Positions 34,419 to 44,162 are shown, numbered from the stretch's first letter. The stretch is DNA of 64,000 bases from Symbiodinium natans (GCA_905221605.1 CAJNDS010000351.1:1-64000), one strand, 5' to 3'. Notes: a model not told the origin generated them from the letters alone. Numbers and translations are program-made.

Positions 34419-35765
34419 TCAGTCCACGGACAGGTCTGGCTCGGCGTAGTGGTTGTAGGTGGTCGTCGGGAATCGTTGAGCCGGACTCCATCCTTGGCTT
34501 CTTTGCCAGTGGTCCTCTTCTTCTGAGAGGGTGCCCGCGTCTTCGAAGAGCGTGTGGCTGGAGAGCGGGTGGTTAGGCTGCCTGTGGTCGTGCTCTGCAT
34601 GTAGTAGGGAGGAGACCAGTCTTTTGTGTTGACGGAGCCACTCTGTCATGTTGTCGCGTAACGGCTGCATGGGGATGGCGCAGGTGGAGCAGTTGAAGTC
34701 GAGGATGGTGTAGTCCGGGCCGAAGATTTCTCTTGTGAAGCACCATTCTGCGTGTCTGGGGCTGAAGAACTTGAGAACATGTATCATCATGTGGATGTCG
34801 GCGCGCGAGAAGATATTGTTCTGCAAGCAAGACGCGCTGTTCCTGATTTGCCATCTTTGCAATTTGTTGTTCACGTAGAGGACGAGCTTGTGCACTCCAA
34901 GTATTTCAGGTGGGAGGTACTGCTGGAATTCCTCGACCGTGTTCTGTCGGGTGATCGCTAAGATCGCATTCCACTCCATGTCATCCTGAAGTTGTCGTTC
35001 TAGGTGAGAGGGTCGTGGGTTAGCTTTCTGGATGAAGATGACGCGTCCATCAGGTAGCGGTTTCATGGTGGGGGTTGGTAAATCTTCCAGGAACAACTTG
35101 TCGCCGATCTGGAAACCCTTTCTTGCCATTGTCGCTATGCACACCGTGGTCTCGTACCACGGCGAGGTAAGCAGAGCTGTGTTGGCCGATTCGTACTTGG
35201 AGAAGACAATCTGGGCGATGTGGGGTAGGCACAGTGCCGCTCCAGGGTGTGGGTAGTCATCTCGGAGAGGTTTTTCGACATAGTGAGCTTTGATGTGAGT
35301 GGGGATGCGGCGGATGATGCGTGGAATGTTGAGCTGGTACTTGGTCTTTTCACGGATCTCTTGACCGATGAGTTTTGAAACTGGGGCCAGCGTCTGGTTG
35401 TCAGCTGGCGGTAGGCACACAAAGGTGGCCGTCGTGGACGTGCTGGAAGAGATGTAAAGGTCCTTGAAACCGTGGGAGATCATCATGTCCTTGAGTGTCT
35501 GGTAGGTGATGGCGTTCCTGGTGCTGATGTGCCATCCTTCATATTCTTTGAAGTACGACGGATCGATGACTTTGTGTAGGGGTGCCTTCTCCGTGTAGTA
35601 CGCCGGGGCTGTGTGGTATGTGTCGTCGAGGTAGTTGTGCCTTTGGTAGAAGGGTTCCATGCTGTTGCGTGGATCTCTGCGTAGATGCTCCATGTCCAGT
35701 TCGTGCTCATCCATGAAGATCACGTGGAAGGGACCGATCATGAAGTCCAGTATGTGGCTCCACAT
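34419..35765 (-). CDS. Element gene 10, IFMDE-motif protein, unrecognised
   Basis: 448 aa from ATG 35765. The N-terminus reads ILDFMIGPFHVIFMDEHELD. The neighbouring gene 11 starts with the similar LPELGKKYRFIFMDEGISKD, so the two are probably ancient duplicates. The rest is an evenly mixed globular sequence with Cys pairs late (ILDFNCSTCAIPMQPLRDNM), followed by a charged tail with SEEEDHWQRSQGW. No catalytic signature is recognised. The 335-bp gap on its 3' side (34084-34418) contains no ORF I support. Confidence 0.73.
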   Translation of the reverse strand: MWSHILDFMIGPFHVIFMDEHELDMEHLRRDPRNSMEPFYQRHNYLDDTYHTAPAYYTEKAPLHKVIDPSYFKEYEGWHISTRNAITYQTLKDMMISHGFKDLYISSSTSTTATFVCLPPADNQTLAPVSKLIGQEIREKTKYQLNIPRIIRRIPTHIKAHYVEKPLRDDYPHPGAALCLPHIAQIVFSKYESANTALLTSPWYETTVCIATMARKGFQIGDKLFLEDLPTPTMKPLPDGRVIFIQKANPRPSHLERQLQDDMEWNAILAITRQNTVEEFQQYLPPEILGVHKLVLYVNNKLQRWQIRNSASCLQNNIFSRADIHMMIHVLKFFSPRHAEWCFTREIFGPDYTILDFNCSTCAIPMQPLRDNMTEWLRQHKRLVSSLLHAEHDHRQPNHPLSSHTLFEDAGTLSEEEDHWQRSQGWSPAQRFPTTTYNHYAEPDLSVD

Positions 35766-36055
35766 GTTGGGTTAGGGAAAGGACAGGGGCCGGGTTTGCG
35801 CCGAAATCTGTGGTTATGTTCGCACATGTGATACTGAAATGATGAGGTCTTCCATTGGCACGGGAGGGTGCAAGGGGAAGGGTTCGGGGAAGGTGATCAG
35901 GTCAGCAAGGCTTCAACTCGCATCCTGCCAATTAACGGCTTCTTTTGTGGTTTCCAGAAGGCCCGTATGGCGCAGGTGTGTGAAGCTATGTGCAATGAGG
36001 ATCAGGAAGATCATGATGTTCTCGGCCGTCACTTCTTCTTTTTGAAGGCATGCTT

Positions 36056-37057
36056 CTACTTCACCGCCGGGTACATCTCGTCTTCTGAGATTTGGGACTG
36101 TTGGTCGTCTTCTTCTTGTGGTAGCGGATGATAGGGCATTGGGGAGTTGGGTGGGGTGTCCTTCGTGGCCTTTGAGGGTTGTGTAGTTTGGTCCGGCATT
36201 GCGCTGTCCTCCTCAAGTTGGTGGGGCGTGTAGTTGTCCTGGTTGGGCAGGCTTCTCTTGGTCGCGTTGTCATAGTGCGTGTGATACTGCCATCCGTTGT
36301 TGTTCCACGGATGCTTCCAGTTCAGCTGGTGCTGGTGTGAATCCTTTCTGGCTTTGCTGCGTACCGCAGCGAGATGAACGGCGAAAGGATGGGAGTGAAG
36401 AGCTTGGGAAAAAGTGCTGTACGTCGTGTCGTTCCACTGGGTGTGGGCCTTCCACTCTTTGTGCTTCTCCGGGTCTTCGATGGCCTCCCACGTCGTCATG
36501 AGGGGTTGTTCCACGGAGTAGTCCACGGCTACATAGGTGTGCGGATCGAGGTGTGCGAGGGAGATGTCTTGAAGAAGGTCCGAGGTGATGCCGTCGAACT
36601 CGGGGTGAAGGCGCGGGTCGTCGGGTTGGTACTGTTGTCGTCTTTTCTTGATTGCTTGTGGGGGTGCGCCTTGATCAGGTAGATGTGCGGGTTGTGGTGT
36701 GGGCATGGAAATCTTGTCCAGGCGGTAGCCGAAGTTCCTGTGCCATTCTTGTAGGTGTCCCCAGATTGAGAGCGCCTCGCTGGTGGGGATCATGATGGGC
36801 GTGAAGGGGTGAGGTGAGTTGCCGATTTTGGTGAGTTGTTGTTCAAGTAGAAGTTGGGCGGTGCACCAGCGGATGGGGATGTGGATGTCGGGGAGTTCCA
36901 GGTAGTCCTGGTCGTACGCAACCTGCACTGCCTTGTTGAACGCCGTCTGTGTCAGCCAGCTCATGAGGTGGGGCGATCGGGGAGAGGTGGGTTGATTGTG
37001 GTGCTGGCGTGGCTGATCTGAAAATGGTCTCACTTCCGCATTCCTACGCAATCTCAT
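36056..37057 (-). CDS. Element gene 9, unrecognised 333-aa protein
   Basis: ATG 37057 gives a basic leader; the internal ATG 36964 (MSWLTQTAFNKAVQVAYDQD) starts the part that looks folded and may be the true start. About 170 residues of mixed globular sequence contain WGHLQEWHRNFGYRLDK, then TYVAVDYSVEQPLMTTW and a Trp/His-rich segment. The C-terminus is a disordered acidic Gln/Pro tail ending EDEMYPAVK. No known motif. Confidence 0.7.
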   Translation of the reverse strand: MRLRRNAEVRPFSDQPRQHHNQPTSPRSPHLMSWLTQTAFNKAVQVAYDQDYLELPDIHIPIRWCTAQLLLEQQLTKIGNSPHPFTPIMIPTSEALSIWGHLQEWHRNFGYRLDKISMPTPQPAHLPDQGAPPQAIKKRRQQYQPDDPRLHPEFDGITSDLLQDISLAHLDPHTYVAVDYSVEQPLMTTWEAIEDPEKHKEWKAHTQWNDTTYSTFSQALHSHPFAVHLAAVRSKARKDSHQHQLNWKHPWNNNGWQYHTHYDNATKRSLPNQDNYTPHQLEEDSAMPDQTTQPSKATKDTPPNSPMPYHPLPQEEDDQQSQISEDEMYPAVK

Positions 37058-37305
37058 GCATGCCAGTACCCACTGTTCCTAAAGCACGTGTTGGCTTTCA
37101 ATTCAGTCAGAACTCAGTATGCAGATCACTACGGTGCAGGCACTTCAGAGCTCTCCGCAGGACAAATTTTCTTCTTATCCTGCCGACAGACGTGTTGCGC
37201 ATGCCGGGCCTCCTTTCGGCAGCGACTTCTCAAGACACGCTTCGTCTAAAGGAAACGCACATGCCGCTCGACATCAAAACTCCGTTGATCTCAGTGTCGT
37301 CACTG

Positions 37306-38433
37306 TCAGCTTCCGATGGCTCGACTCATGCACCTTCGGCATAGATGGACCGTATGTGTGCCTTCTTTGGCACACCATCCCCCGCACGCGCAGTACAGTC
37401 GACATCCATAATGCTGCCATGTGGTGTGACTCTGAGTACGGGGCATGGGCTTGGGCGTGGGTCTGGGAGCGGGGTCCGTGGGTGCATGTGGGGCAGGCCT
37501 GGGGTCAGTGTCTCCGCGGTGTGATGATGCCGGAGGTCTGGTCGATTGAGGATCATGTCGTGCCGGTCCCGGTGCTGTTGAGGATGAAGCGCGCGATGTT
37601 CTTGGAGACTTGGGTTTGGCTTTGACTGCGATGGTCTTGGTGACGAGTAGTTGGTTTTCTGCTTCCTGGAGTTCTTCAAAGGTACGGCGATAGTTCTTGA
37701 TGCTGTCCACCGTGTCATCCTCTAGGATCTTGTACATGCCGTTTTCGGTGATCTGTTGTCTGTCCATCATGTCGATGAACTCATAGACGGTGCATCCTGG
37801 GCGCTTTGTCGGAACTGCCAGTGAAGTGGGTGTGAACCAATTCAGCGCTTCGGAACTGCGTATCATGGTGTCGCCCTTGGCGTCCTGAAAGCTCTTGAGG
37901 AAGGCTCTGAACAGGTCGGCCTGGTGCACGTGTTCACGCAGTTTCAGTGCGGTGGAGTTGATGTCGAAGATCTTGTGTATCGCGTTGATAGTGATGGAAT
38001 TGTCGAAGAGGAGGTGGGAGAGGTCTGTGACTCTGATATCCTCCATGAGTTGGATGACCTGGGTCTTCGCCGTGGAAATTGCACTTTGCAGCGCCAGTTT
38101 TTGCTGGCTTGGAGGCTCTGGCTGTGGTGGATTGTCTACTCGATGTCGTCGGGGTGGGTCTCTTGAATCCATGGCCGGCCGTGTTGCTCTGGTAGTGCGG
38201 GGGCTTCGTCTGCACGACCGGGATCTGTTTCGTCGAGGACGTTCATCTCCGTGATGGTCATGCTTTGCCATGACTGGGGTGGAGGAGCGATGGGGAGGTT
38301 GCTCGATCCAAACAATCTGTGATTGTTCATTATGATCGTCTGCACAGCGTGTGATAGCGGAAGGATTCCGCATGCAAGGAACATCAAAGGGTTGTGCTGG
38401 GGAAGGAAAGGGGTTAGGGATGAAGTTTATCAT
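37306..38433 (-). CDS. Element gene 8, basic/Pro-rich protein with C-terminal Cys/His cluster
   Basis: 375 aa from ATG 38433, 46 bp after the gene 7 extension. Residues about 55-110 are Arg/Ser/Pro-rich. A helical core at about 115-270 includes QSAISTAKTQVIQLMED and YEFIDMMDRQQITENGMYK. A Pro-rich linker (275-335) follows, then a compact C-terminal Cys/His cluster (CACGGWC, then HLCRRC) that can bind zinc. It probably binds nucleic acid or protein; the family is not recognised. Confidence 0.72.
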   Translation of the reverse strand: MINFIPNPFPSPAQPFDVPCMRNPSAITRCADDHNEQSQIVWIEQPPHRSSTPVMAKHDHHGDERPRRNRSRSCRRSPRTTRATRPAMDSRDPPRRHRVDNPPQPEPPSQQKLALQSAISTAKTQVIQLMEDIRVTDLSHLLFDNSITINAIHKIFDINSTALKLREHVHQADLFRAFLKSFQDAKGDTMIRSSEALNWFTPTSLAVPTKRPGCTVYEFIDMMDRQQITENGMYKILEDDTVDSIKNYRRTFEELQEAENQLLVTKTIAVKAKPKSPRTSRASSSTAPGPARHDPQSTRPPASSHRGDTDPRPAPHAPTDPAPRPTPKPMPRTQSHTTWQHYGCRLYCACGGWCAKEGTHTVHLCRRCMSRAIGS

Positions 38434-38478
38434 GAAACATGAAGGTGCTGGACTCGCACTTGGTCTCGATTCTTTTGC

Positions 38479-39463
38479 TCACTCCAAGCCAAGCGTCAGA
38501 TGTAGGTGATATAGAACAGGAATCGTTTTTGGTGAAAACAAATTGACCGAAGAGTAACAACGTTGCTGGATGCTGTGGCGGTGCTGTGTGGGCCAGTGAC
38601 CATCCAACTTTGCGTTCTGCATGACGTCTTTGAATGGGCAGGTGGATTCCACCGGTTCCGGGTTGTGCTTCTTGAGGTCATGGATCTTGGTGATGCTGTA
38701 GAGGATCGTCTCTCTCCAGCGGGGCTCTGGAGTTGGATCTGTACTGTCCAATGGGTCCCTGTCTGGAGGATGTAGCTGAGCCGGATGCGGATCGAAGGCA
38801 CTTGCAAAGGTACTTGATGCTTTGGTCGTGTCGGGTGAGGATCTGGTCGACGGTGTCCAAGCGAGCTCTTGTCTCGTCGAGGCCTGTGTAGATGGAAGGG
38901 TGGATCGTTGGGTGAGGGTCTTGTCGAGTGGTGGGATGGAAACGGAGTCTGTCAAGGAGTTCCTGTAGTTGGTGGCGAGTTTGATGTCCAAGAGCATCTA
39001 GTCGTCCTTCTAGTTCCTGCAGTCGTCTGGTTTGGAGAGCTTGATCACGTTGAATGTCGTTGAGCTGTAGGTGAAGTTGACGGATGGAACTTGTGTGTCG
39101 GCTGATGTCGTTGGTGGTGGAGGCTCTTGATGCGTCGGCCTTGTACGCTGCTCGCTTGATCTCCTGGAGCTCTTCTAGTACTCCTTGGCTGCAAGTGCTC
39201 TGGTACACGAAGCCAAGCTCTTGTTCTACTTGGCGGACGGTCTCGTCGAGGTTCCGGATCGTCTCTGCTTGCGAGGAGACTGTTTCTATGAGGGTGCGCA
39301 GTGCGCCGTCCGTGGTCTGGTGGATTGGATCGTTCGGGTTGGGGATCTCGTCAGGGATCTCGGGGATTGTCTGCGTCGTCTCGGACTGGTTGTTGGGGTA
39401 CTCCTGGCTTTCTGGCTGAGGATCCGGAAGGGTCTGCTCTTCGTGCATCTTGTTGGTCGGCAT
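38479..39463 (-). CDS. Element gene 7, coiled-coil protein with possible +1 extension
   Basis: ATG 39463 gives 261 aa ending at TGA 38678-38680. After an acidic Pro/Glu N-terminus, residues about 55-170 form a long heptad-like coiled coil (ETIRNLDETVRQVEQELGF; RRLQELEGRLDALGHQ), so oligomerisation is likely. At the stop the sequence is CCA TGA CCT. Skipping one base opens the next frame for 66 more codons (DLKKHNPEPVESTCPF...) with the same C/G third-position bias, to 38479. This resembles the layout of antizyme-type +1 frameshifting, but an indel is also possible. The coordinates given include the extension. No enzymatic motif is visible. Confidence 0.65.
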
Positions 39464-39737
39464 CGTGACGAACCGGATGACCGACGTGTTGGTGTATCAA
39501 CTAGGCTTCTGTTTCCGTGCTACGTCTGCCGCTACGTCAGTCACTGAAGAGAAGCGCTCTGGGTGGGTGCGGGAAAGGGGTGGGAGCGAACTGCACATGA
39601 CCGCATGACATGCATGATCAAAATCTCACTTCACTGCATGACGTTGGGTTCAGGGAGGAGAGGGGCTGGGGCCATCACTGCACGTCATGGACATATGCTG
39701 TCGGTCTTCGGTAGTGATTTTGCTGTGGTACTTCAGG

Positions 39738-42389
39738 TCATCTATGTACAAACGTCAGCATGTCTGGATCGTGGATTTGGTAAAGAGCGCGAAGTTCACG
39801 GAGTTGTTGTAGACGAACCATCTCGGGGTACGCTATCTTTGAGATCATGTGGCGCCTCGTTCGGTATGCGCTGGCTCGGTGGACCATAGGTGTGGATCCC
39901 CGTGGCGAAAGGAGCTGGTGTGTCTGGGATGGGAGGATGAGGCGAACCTCTTTGTGGTGTAGGTTGATGGTGCATCCGAGGTAGTTGGCTTCTTCTTGTT
40001 CTTCCAACAATATGGGTGGGCCGTAGAACTCCGTCTGAAGAAACTCGTTCCAAGGACTTGTGTGAGCCCAGCTTTGTGGTAGGATACAAATGCGATCGTC
40101 AACGTATCTCTTGGTGAAGCGGTCGAGGATTGCGCATGAGGCTAGGGCTGTGCGATACGTCTGGTGCCACTGATGTTCTTCAACGCAACAGACCATGTGG
40201 CACAGCACTGGTGACATGGGGTGTCCCATTGGACTACCTCTGGTCTGCTTGTATACTTGCTGTTGGGAAGTGAAGTAGCTGCAATTCAGAACGTACTGCG
40301 TGATCTCCCAGATGTCGTGCATGTAGACGGTGTGTCGACCATGGTTGATCTTCTTGTACTTCCCATTGAACGTTCTGGCCGTCCTGAGTGTCTTTTTAGG
40401 GTCATAGGTGATGGAGACGTCCTGCCAGGTGTCGAAGCCGTGCTGGGAGTTGGCGAAATACTTGTGCATGGTGATGGTAAGGGCTTGGAGGATGCGTTCT
40501 TGCGGGACACTGGTGAAGAAGCCTGCGAGGTCTGCGATCTGCATGTGCATGTCTGCGTTGTTGTAGTTCATGAACGTGTGCAGGTCCTTGAAGATCTTGT
40601 AAGAGTTGTCCTGTTGCAGTGCTTGGGGAAAAGAGATGTACATGATGTTGGTGAGGATCTTGGCGACCGTGGAAAAGAGCTTCTTGGCGAAGTGCTGGGC
40701 GAACGAGACGATGGGCCGCGACTTGATGAAGCCCTTCTTGCGCTTGGGAAAGATGTAGGACACCGGGACTTTGGTTCTGCGAGCTGGGTTGATGCCCCAG
40801 GGGTATCTTGTCTTGATGCTTTGGGGTAGTTGGTGCCACGCATTGTGCGCCGCTGTGGTCGGGGTGATGTTGATCTTGGTGAAGACTTCAGGGTCTCCGT
40901 ACATCTTGTCCATGAGCTGCTGGAAGTGGAGGGGGCAGTACGCTAGCATCTTGTGGGGGTGGTGGTCCTCGCACGCAATGATGTAGTCGTTGTACTGGGT
41001 TTTGAGGCGTTTGACCATGTGGTGGTCCACGTGTTCCTCCTGCACATTGTGGCTGAGCTGTGCCGCCGGGGCAAGGGCGAGCTGTACGGCCTCTCGGGAT
41101 GGGATGGAGAGTCCATTGCGTTTGCACCATTTGCGAACGTCTTCGGTCGTCTGTGAAATCCAGGTGTCTGGTTCCGGGAAGGTGCCCGTCTTGGACGAGT
41201 AGGTGACGATGTGGTGTAGAGGGTCTTCTGGGGATGCGTGTGCGATCTGAAGGTCGATGACTTGGTGTTCGCTGAGTTCCTGTGTAGGGTTGGGGCAAGT
41301 GCATCTTCTCGCGAGTTTGGGGCCAAAACACATCCGCTGCCAGTTGTGGCATTGGGCCTCGATGCTGGATCCTGGTTTGGCCACCACCGTGGTCTTCGGG
41401 ACATGTAGTGGGCATAGTTCGTGGTAGTGGCTCTCGATGATGGCGCGGAGGACGTCTCGAAGATGGTGCTGGCATTCTTCCATAGGCGGCAGCAAACTGG
41501 CGACGAGAGGTCGTATGTTGGGGGTCTCCATATGTCTCTTCTCGAGTGCTTTGACCAATGCTGCTTTACAGAACTCCTTGTAGGGGGATTCAAGGATGTT
41601 GGTCATTCGTAGTAGCGTGTATATGTTCTCGGCCGGGAAGTTGCCGCTCATCAACGTTCTGGTGGTTTTCCATCGTATAGCCGTGGTAGAGCACAGGGCG
41701 GTGAGGAGGCCCCACATGCGTGTTTTGTTGTCTATCTGCACCTTGACGGATCGCCAATGTCTGGTCTTTCTTCCGAGGTGTCGATGTAGTCGAGCGCGTA
41801 GCTTGGTAGCTAGCACGTTGACGTCGTTGATGATCTTGGGTTGGAAGGTGTGGCCTGTGTCTTCTTTGAAGTGTTTGTAGATAAAGGGGGCATTGAGGGA
41901 GGGCTGGAGGTCCGCGATGTCTGCCTGCTCGATCATATGCAACTCTGCCACGTTGTCGACGCTGCGGACTTTGATCGGAACAAACTCCCAATATGTGTTG
42001 GTGGTGTGCCAGTAATGTATGGCTGGTTCGGCGTTGACCAGTTTTTGGGCCGCGAGCGCGTTGTGTTTTCTGCGCCGGTTGTCTTCTCTGACTGTGACTT
42101 TCGTGGAGGTGCTGCCAATGTAGAGGTGCTCGAACATGCGTGCGTGATCGACTCTCCAGTACACTGCGTTCGGCTGATTGAAAAATTCGAATGTGTAGAG
42201 CTCCGGGGTGATACGGTGAAACTGCTTGAGGCGTAACAATCTGCGTTGATCTACTTGGCGTCGAGGAAAATGGCAAAGAGCGGTGAGCCAAAACTTGCCG
42301 TAGAGCCAAGTGGAGTATCTGTGTAGGAAAGGTATACGGTGAAATGTGTATTGGACCACGCTCTTCACGATGTCCATGCGCTTCACCAT
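39738..42389 (-). CDS. Penelope-like reverse transcriptase with N-terminal GIY-YIG endonuclease domain
   Basis: 883 aa from ATG 42389. The GIY-YIG domain spans about residues 70-172: VYW (76-78), LYIGST (89-94), Arg101, His109, a Glu-containing helix ending LHMIEQADI (150-158) and PSLN (163-166), all in the order seen in this nuclease family. A Cys/His-rich linker follows (for example C346-C354-C363-C365 and C473/H476/H477/H479). RT motifs: YIFPKRKKGFIKSRPIVSF (545-563); motif A MQIADLAGFF with Asp620; motif B TRGSPMGHPMSP (715-726); motif C RYVDDR with Asp764/Asp765; then ANYLGCTI (801-808). No RNase H or integrase is present. Expected role: target nicking by GIY-YIG and target-primed cDNA synthesis. 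Canonical Penelope elements carry GIY-YIG at the C-terminus; the N-terminal arrangement matches the permuted Naiad/Chlamys-type clade. All key residues look intact. Confidence 0.93.
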   Translation of the reverse strand: MVKRMDIVKSVVQYTFHRIPFLHRYSTWLYGKFWLTALCHFPRRQVDQRRLLRLKQFHRITPELYTFEFFNQPNAVYWRVDHARMFEHLYIGSTSTKVTVREDNRRRKHNALAAQKLVNAEPAIHYWHTTNTYWEFVPIKVRSVDNVAELHMIEQADIADLQPSLNAPFIYKHFKEDTGHTFQPKIINDVNVLATKLRARLHRHLGRKTRHWRSVKVQIDNKTRMWGLLTALCSTTAIRWKTTRTLMSGNFPAENIYTLLRMTNILESPYKEFCKAALVKALEKRHMETPNIRPLVASLLPPMEECQHHLRDVLRAIIESHYHELCPLHVPKTTVVAKPGSSIEAQCHNWQRMCFGPKLARRCTCPNPTQELSEHQVIDLQIAHASPEDPLHHIVTYSSKTGTFPEPDTWISQTTEDVRKWCKRNGLSIPSREAVQLALAPAAQLSHNVQEEHVDHHMVKRLKTQYNDYIIACEDHHPHKMLAYCPLHFQQLMDKMYGDPEVFTKINITPTTAAHNAWHQLPQSIKTRYPWGINPARRTKVPVSYIFPKRKKGFIKSRPIVSFAQHFAKKLFSTVAKILTNIMYISFPQALQQDNSYKIFKDLHTFMNYNNADMHMQIADLAGFFTSVPQERILQALTITMHKYFANSQHGFDTWQDVSITYDPKKTLRTARTFNGKYKKINHGRHTVYMHDIWEITQYVLNCSYFTSQQQVYKQTRGSPMGHPMSPVLCHMVCCVEEHQWHQTYRTALASCAILDRFTKRYVDDRICILPQSWAHTSPWNEFLQTEFYGPPILLEEQEEANYLGCTINLHHKEVRLILPSQTHQLLSPRGSTPMVHRASAYRTRRHMISKIAYPEMVRLQQLRELRALYQIHDPDMLTFVHR

Positions 42390-42449
42390 GGAAGAGTGTA
42401 TGCGGTTGAGCCGTCCCGATGGCTGATGCGTTGCGAGTAGGGTTCCTAG

Positions 42450-44162
42450 TCAATGTAGGTATGAAGCGAGGCCTGCTACCACGATGGCGACTGCTGCCGT
42501 CCCTGCTGTGTTGGTGAGCTTGGGGAGAGACCAGGCCTTCACCATGTCCTGGTACGCCTGATCTTTTGGATGTGCCTCCACGTACACCGTGAGTCTCTTG
42601 GCGATCTCCTTCTGGGCCTGTAGTTTGGGTCCAGACATCTTGAGAGTGGAGATCCAGGTGTTTGCCGAGGGGGCCGCGTATCTTGATAGTGAGCTGGTGA
42701 GTTCGTGTACTTGTCGAATCTTGTCCTTTTTGGCCTGCTCACCTGGCTCTTGCTTCGGAGCGATGTCGCTGAGGTACTGGATGAGTTCGTCGTCCTCGAA
42801 CGCGTTGACGATGTCGAGGAGGACCTTGTTTTGTCTGCCGTCTGGTGATTCGAACGGGCGGCTGGATGCTGATTCACCTGGGGCGGGGGATCTTGGGCTT
42901 GGTTGGTAGGAGGGTGTGGTGATACCTCCGATGTAGTTGGGGTCCGTCTCGTCCTCCACGGTAGGCGGGTGGGGGTGCATTGGGGGAGGGGGTTGAGGTG
43001 CATGTTCGGCCGATTCGGATGCCGTGGGTTGCGATGCTTGGGAGTCGTCGGCGTCGACTACCTGCACGAGGTTGTGGACATTCGCCGGAGCGCACTGATC
43101 TCGGTGTGGATGAAGAGGGTTGCCGGATGATAGTGGAGCCTTGTTGGTGCCGGTCTCGAAGAAGTTGGGCATCTGGGTTTGGGTAGGGGGGATGATGCCC
43201 TGCGGGAAGGGTGTCTTGCGGTTCTGACTTGCTAGCTGTGCGCGCAATCCTGCTATCTCCGCTTCTTTCTGTGCGAGTTGGGCACGTACTTGGGGTTGTA
43301 CAGCAGGAGGGTTGTTGTAGCGCATGAGGAGGTCTCCAATGTTGGTGACGAGCATCTCCATGGCTTCCTTCCGTTGAGCTTCGGTGGGTAGCATTTCCGT
43401 GCCGTTTTTCCATTTCCAATAGTTGACTGCGATGGTCTCGATGCGAATGTTGCGGTTGCGGATGAAGGTGGAGAGTTTCATGTGAAACACGGCATCAGGT
43501 AGTGACTTGTGGCCTTGGAACTGAGTCCATCTTCCGTTGGCGAGTTGGCGCAGCATATAATTGTGCTTGCCCTCGAAGGCCACCTGCCAAACTTTGATGT
43601 CGAACGGACCCATACCTGCTGTGCCGTTTTTCTTGGCCGATGATGTGGTGGGCACGATTCTGGGCATCTGGACTCCTCCATATTGGTTTTTGTCATAGAG
43701 CGTCTCGTTGGAGTCCCAATGGTCCGGGAGGTCGTTGTTGGGCTGGTAGAAGATGTCCTGGAGCACTTCCCTGGCGCGCTCTTTGGGGTTAGGGCGGGCT
43801 GGGGTAGGGGCCGAAGATTGAGTAGATCGGGTGGGAGAGTTCCTGTACACCGGGAGTCGCTGATCTTGACGGTGGCGATCTCGTCGTGGGTTGTACACCG
43901 AATCTTGTCCATGGCGAGGAAGCACATGGGACGCTGTGAATGTGGATCTGGGGGTCAGAGCTGGTCCCGAGCTAGGCCGTGGGTTGGAGTGGAATGTGCG
44001 CGTGGATCTCGGTGATGTCGATCTGGTGCGGTGCCTCCTGGATGGTCTTGGCGTGCTAAATCTTCTGGGCGATCTGGATCGTCTGGAACCGTTGCCTCGT
44101 CTGTGCGAGTGTGTATGCCATTGAGCATGTCGTTGACCGTGGTGATCACGTCTGTCCGCCAT
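42450..44162 (-). CDS. Element gene 5, RS-rich protein with coiled coil and C-terminal membrane helix
   Basis: 570 aa from ATG 44162. Residues 1-75 are extremely Arg/Ser/His-rich, as in RNA-binding or nucleocapsid tails. A globular segment (about 130-290) includes GPFDIKVWQVAFEGKHNYML and RYNNPPAVQPQ. A short coiled coil follows (QLAQKEAEIAGLRAQLA, about 302-318), then a Pro-rich acidic linker, then a helical C-terminal domain. It ends in a hydrophobic segment (AGTAAVAIVVAGLASYLH) that could be a membrane anchor. The mix of basic tail, oligomerisation region and anchor would suit a structural or RNP protein, which is inference. It lies directly upstream of the RT gene (60-bp gap). Confidence 0.75.
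   Translation of the reverse strand: MADRRDHHGQRHAQWHTHSHRRGNGSRRSRSPRRFSTPRPSRRHRTRSTSPRSTRTFHSNPRPSSGPALTPRSTFTASHVLPRHGQDSVYNPRRDRHRQDQRLPVYRNSPTRSTQSSAPTPARPNPKERAREVLQDIFYQPNNDLPDHWDSNETLYDKNQYGGVQMPRIVPTTSSAKKNGTAGMGPFDIKVWQVAFEGKHNYMLRQLANGRWTQFQGHKSLPDAVFHMKLSTFIRNRNIRIETIAVNYWKWKNGTEMLPTEAQRKEAMEMLVTNIGDLLMRYNNPPAVQPQVRAQLAQKEAEIAGLRAQLASQNRKTPFPQGIIPPTQTQMPNFFETGTNKAPLSSGNPLHPHRDQCAPANVHNLVQVVDADDSQASQPTASESAEHAPQPPPPMHPHPPTVEDETDPNYIGGITTPSYQPSPRSPAPGESASSRPFESPDGRQNKVLLDIVNAFEDDELIQYLSDIAPKQEPGEQAKKDKIRQVHELTSSLSRYAAPSANTWISTLKMSGPKLQAQKEIAKRLTVYVEAHPKDQAYQDMVKAWSLPKLTNTAGTAAVAIVVAGLASYLH

Noticed and set aside
40888-41593. Two overlapping minus ORFs of about 195-216 codons
   Set aside because: Both are alternative frames of the RT gene's linker region.
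41590-42453. 287-codon minus ORF overlapping the RT gene
   Set aside because: Shadow frame of the RT: Arg/His/Pro-rich, no motif, and the RT frame has the conserved domains.
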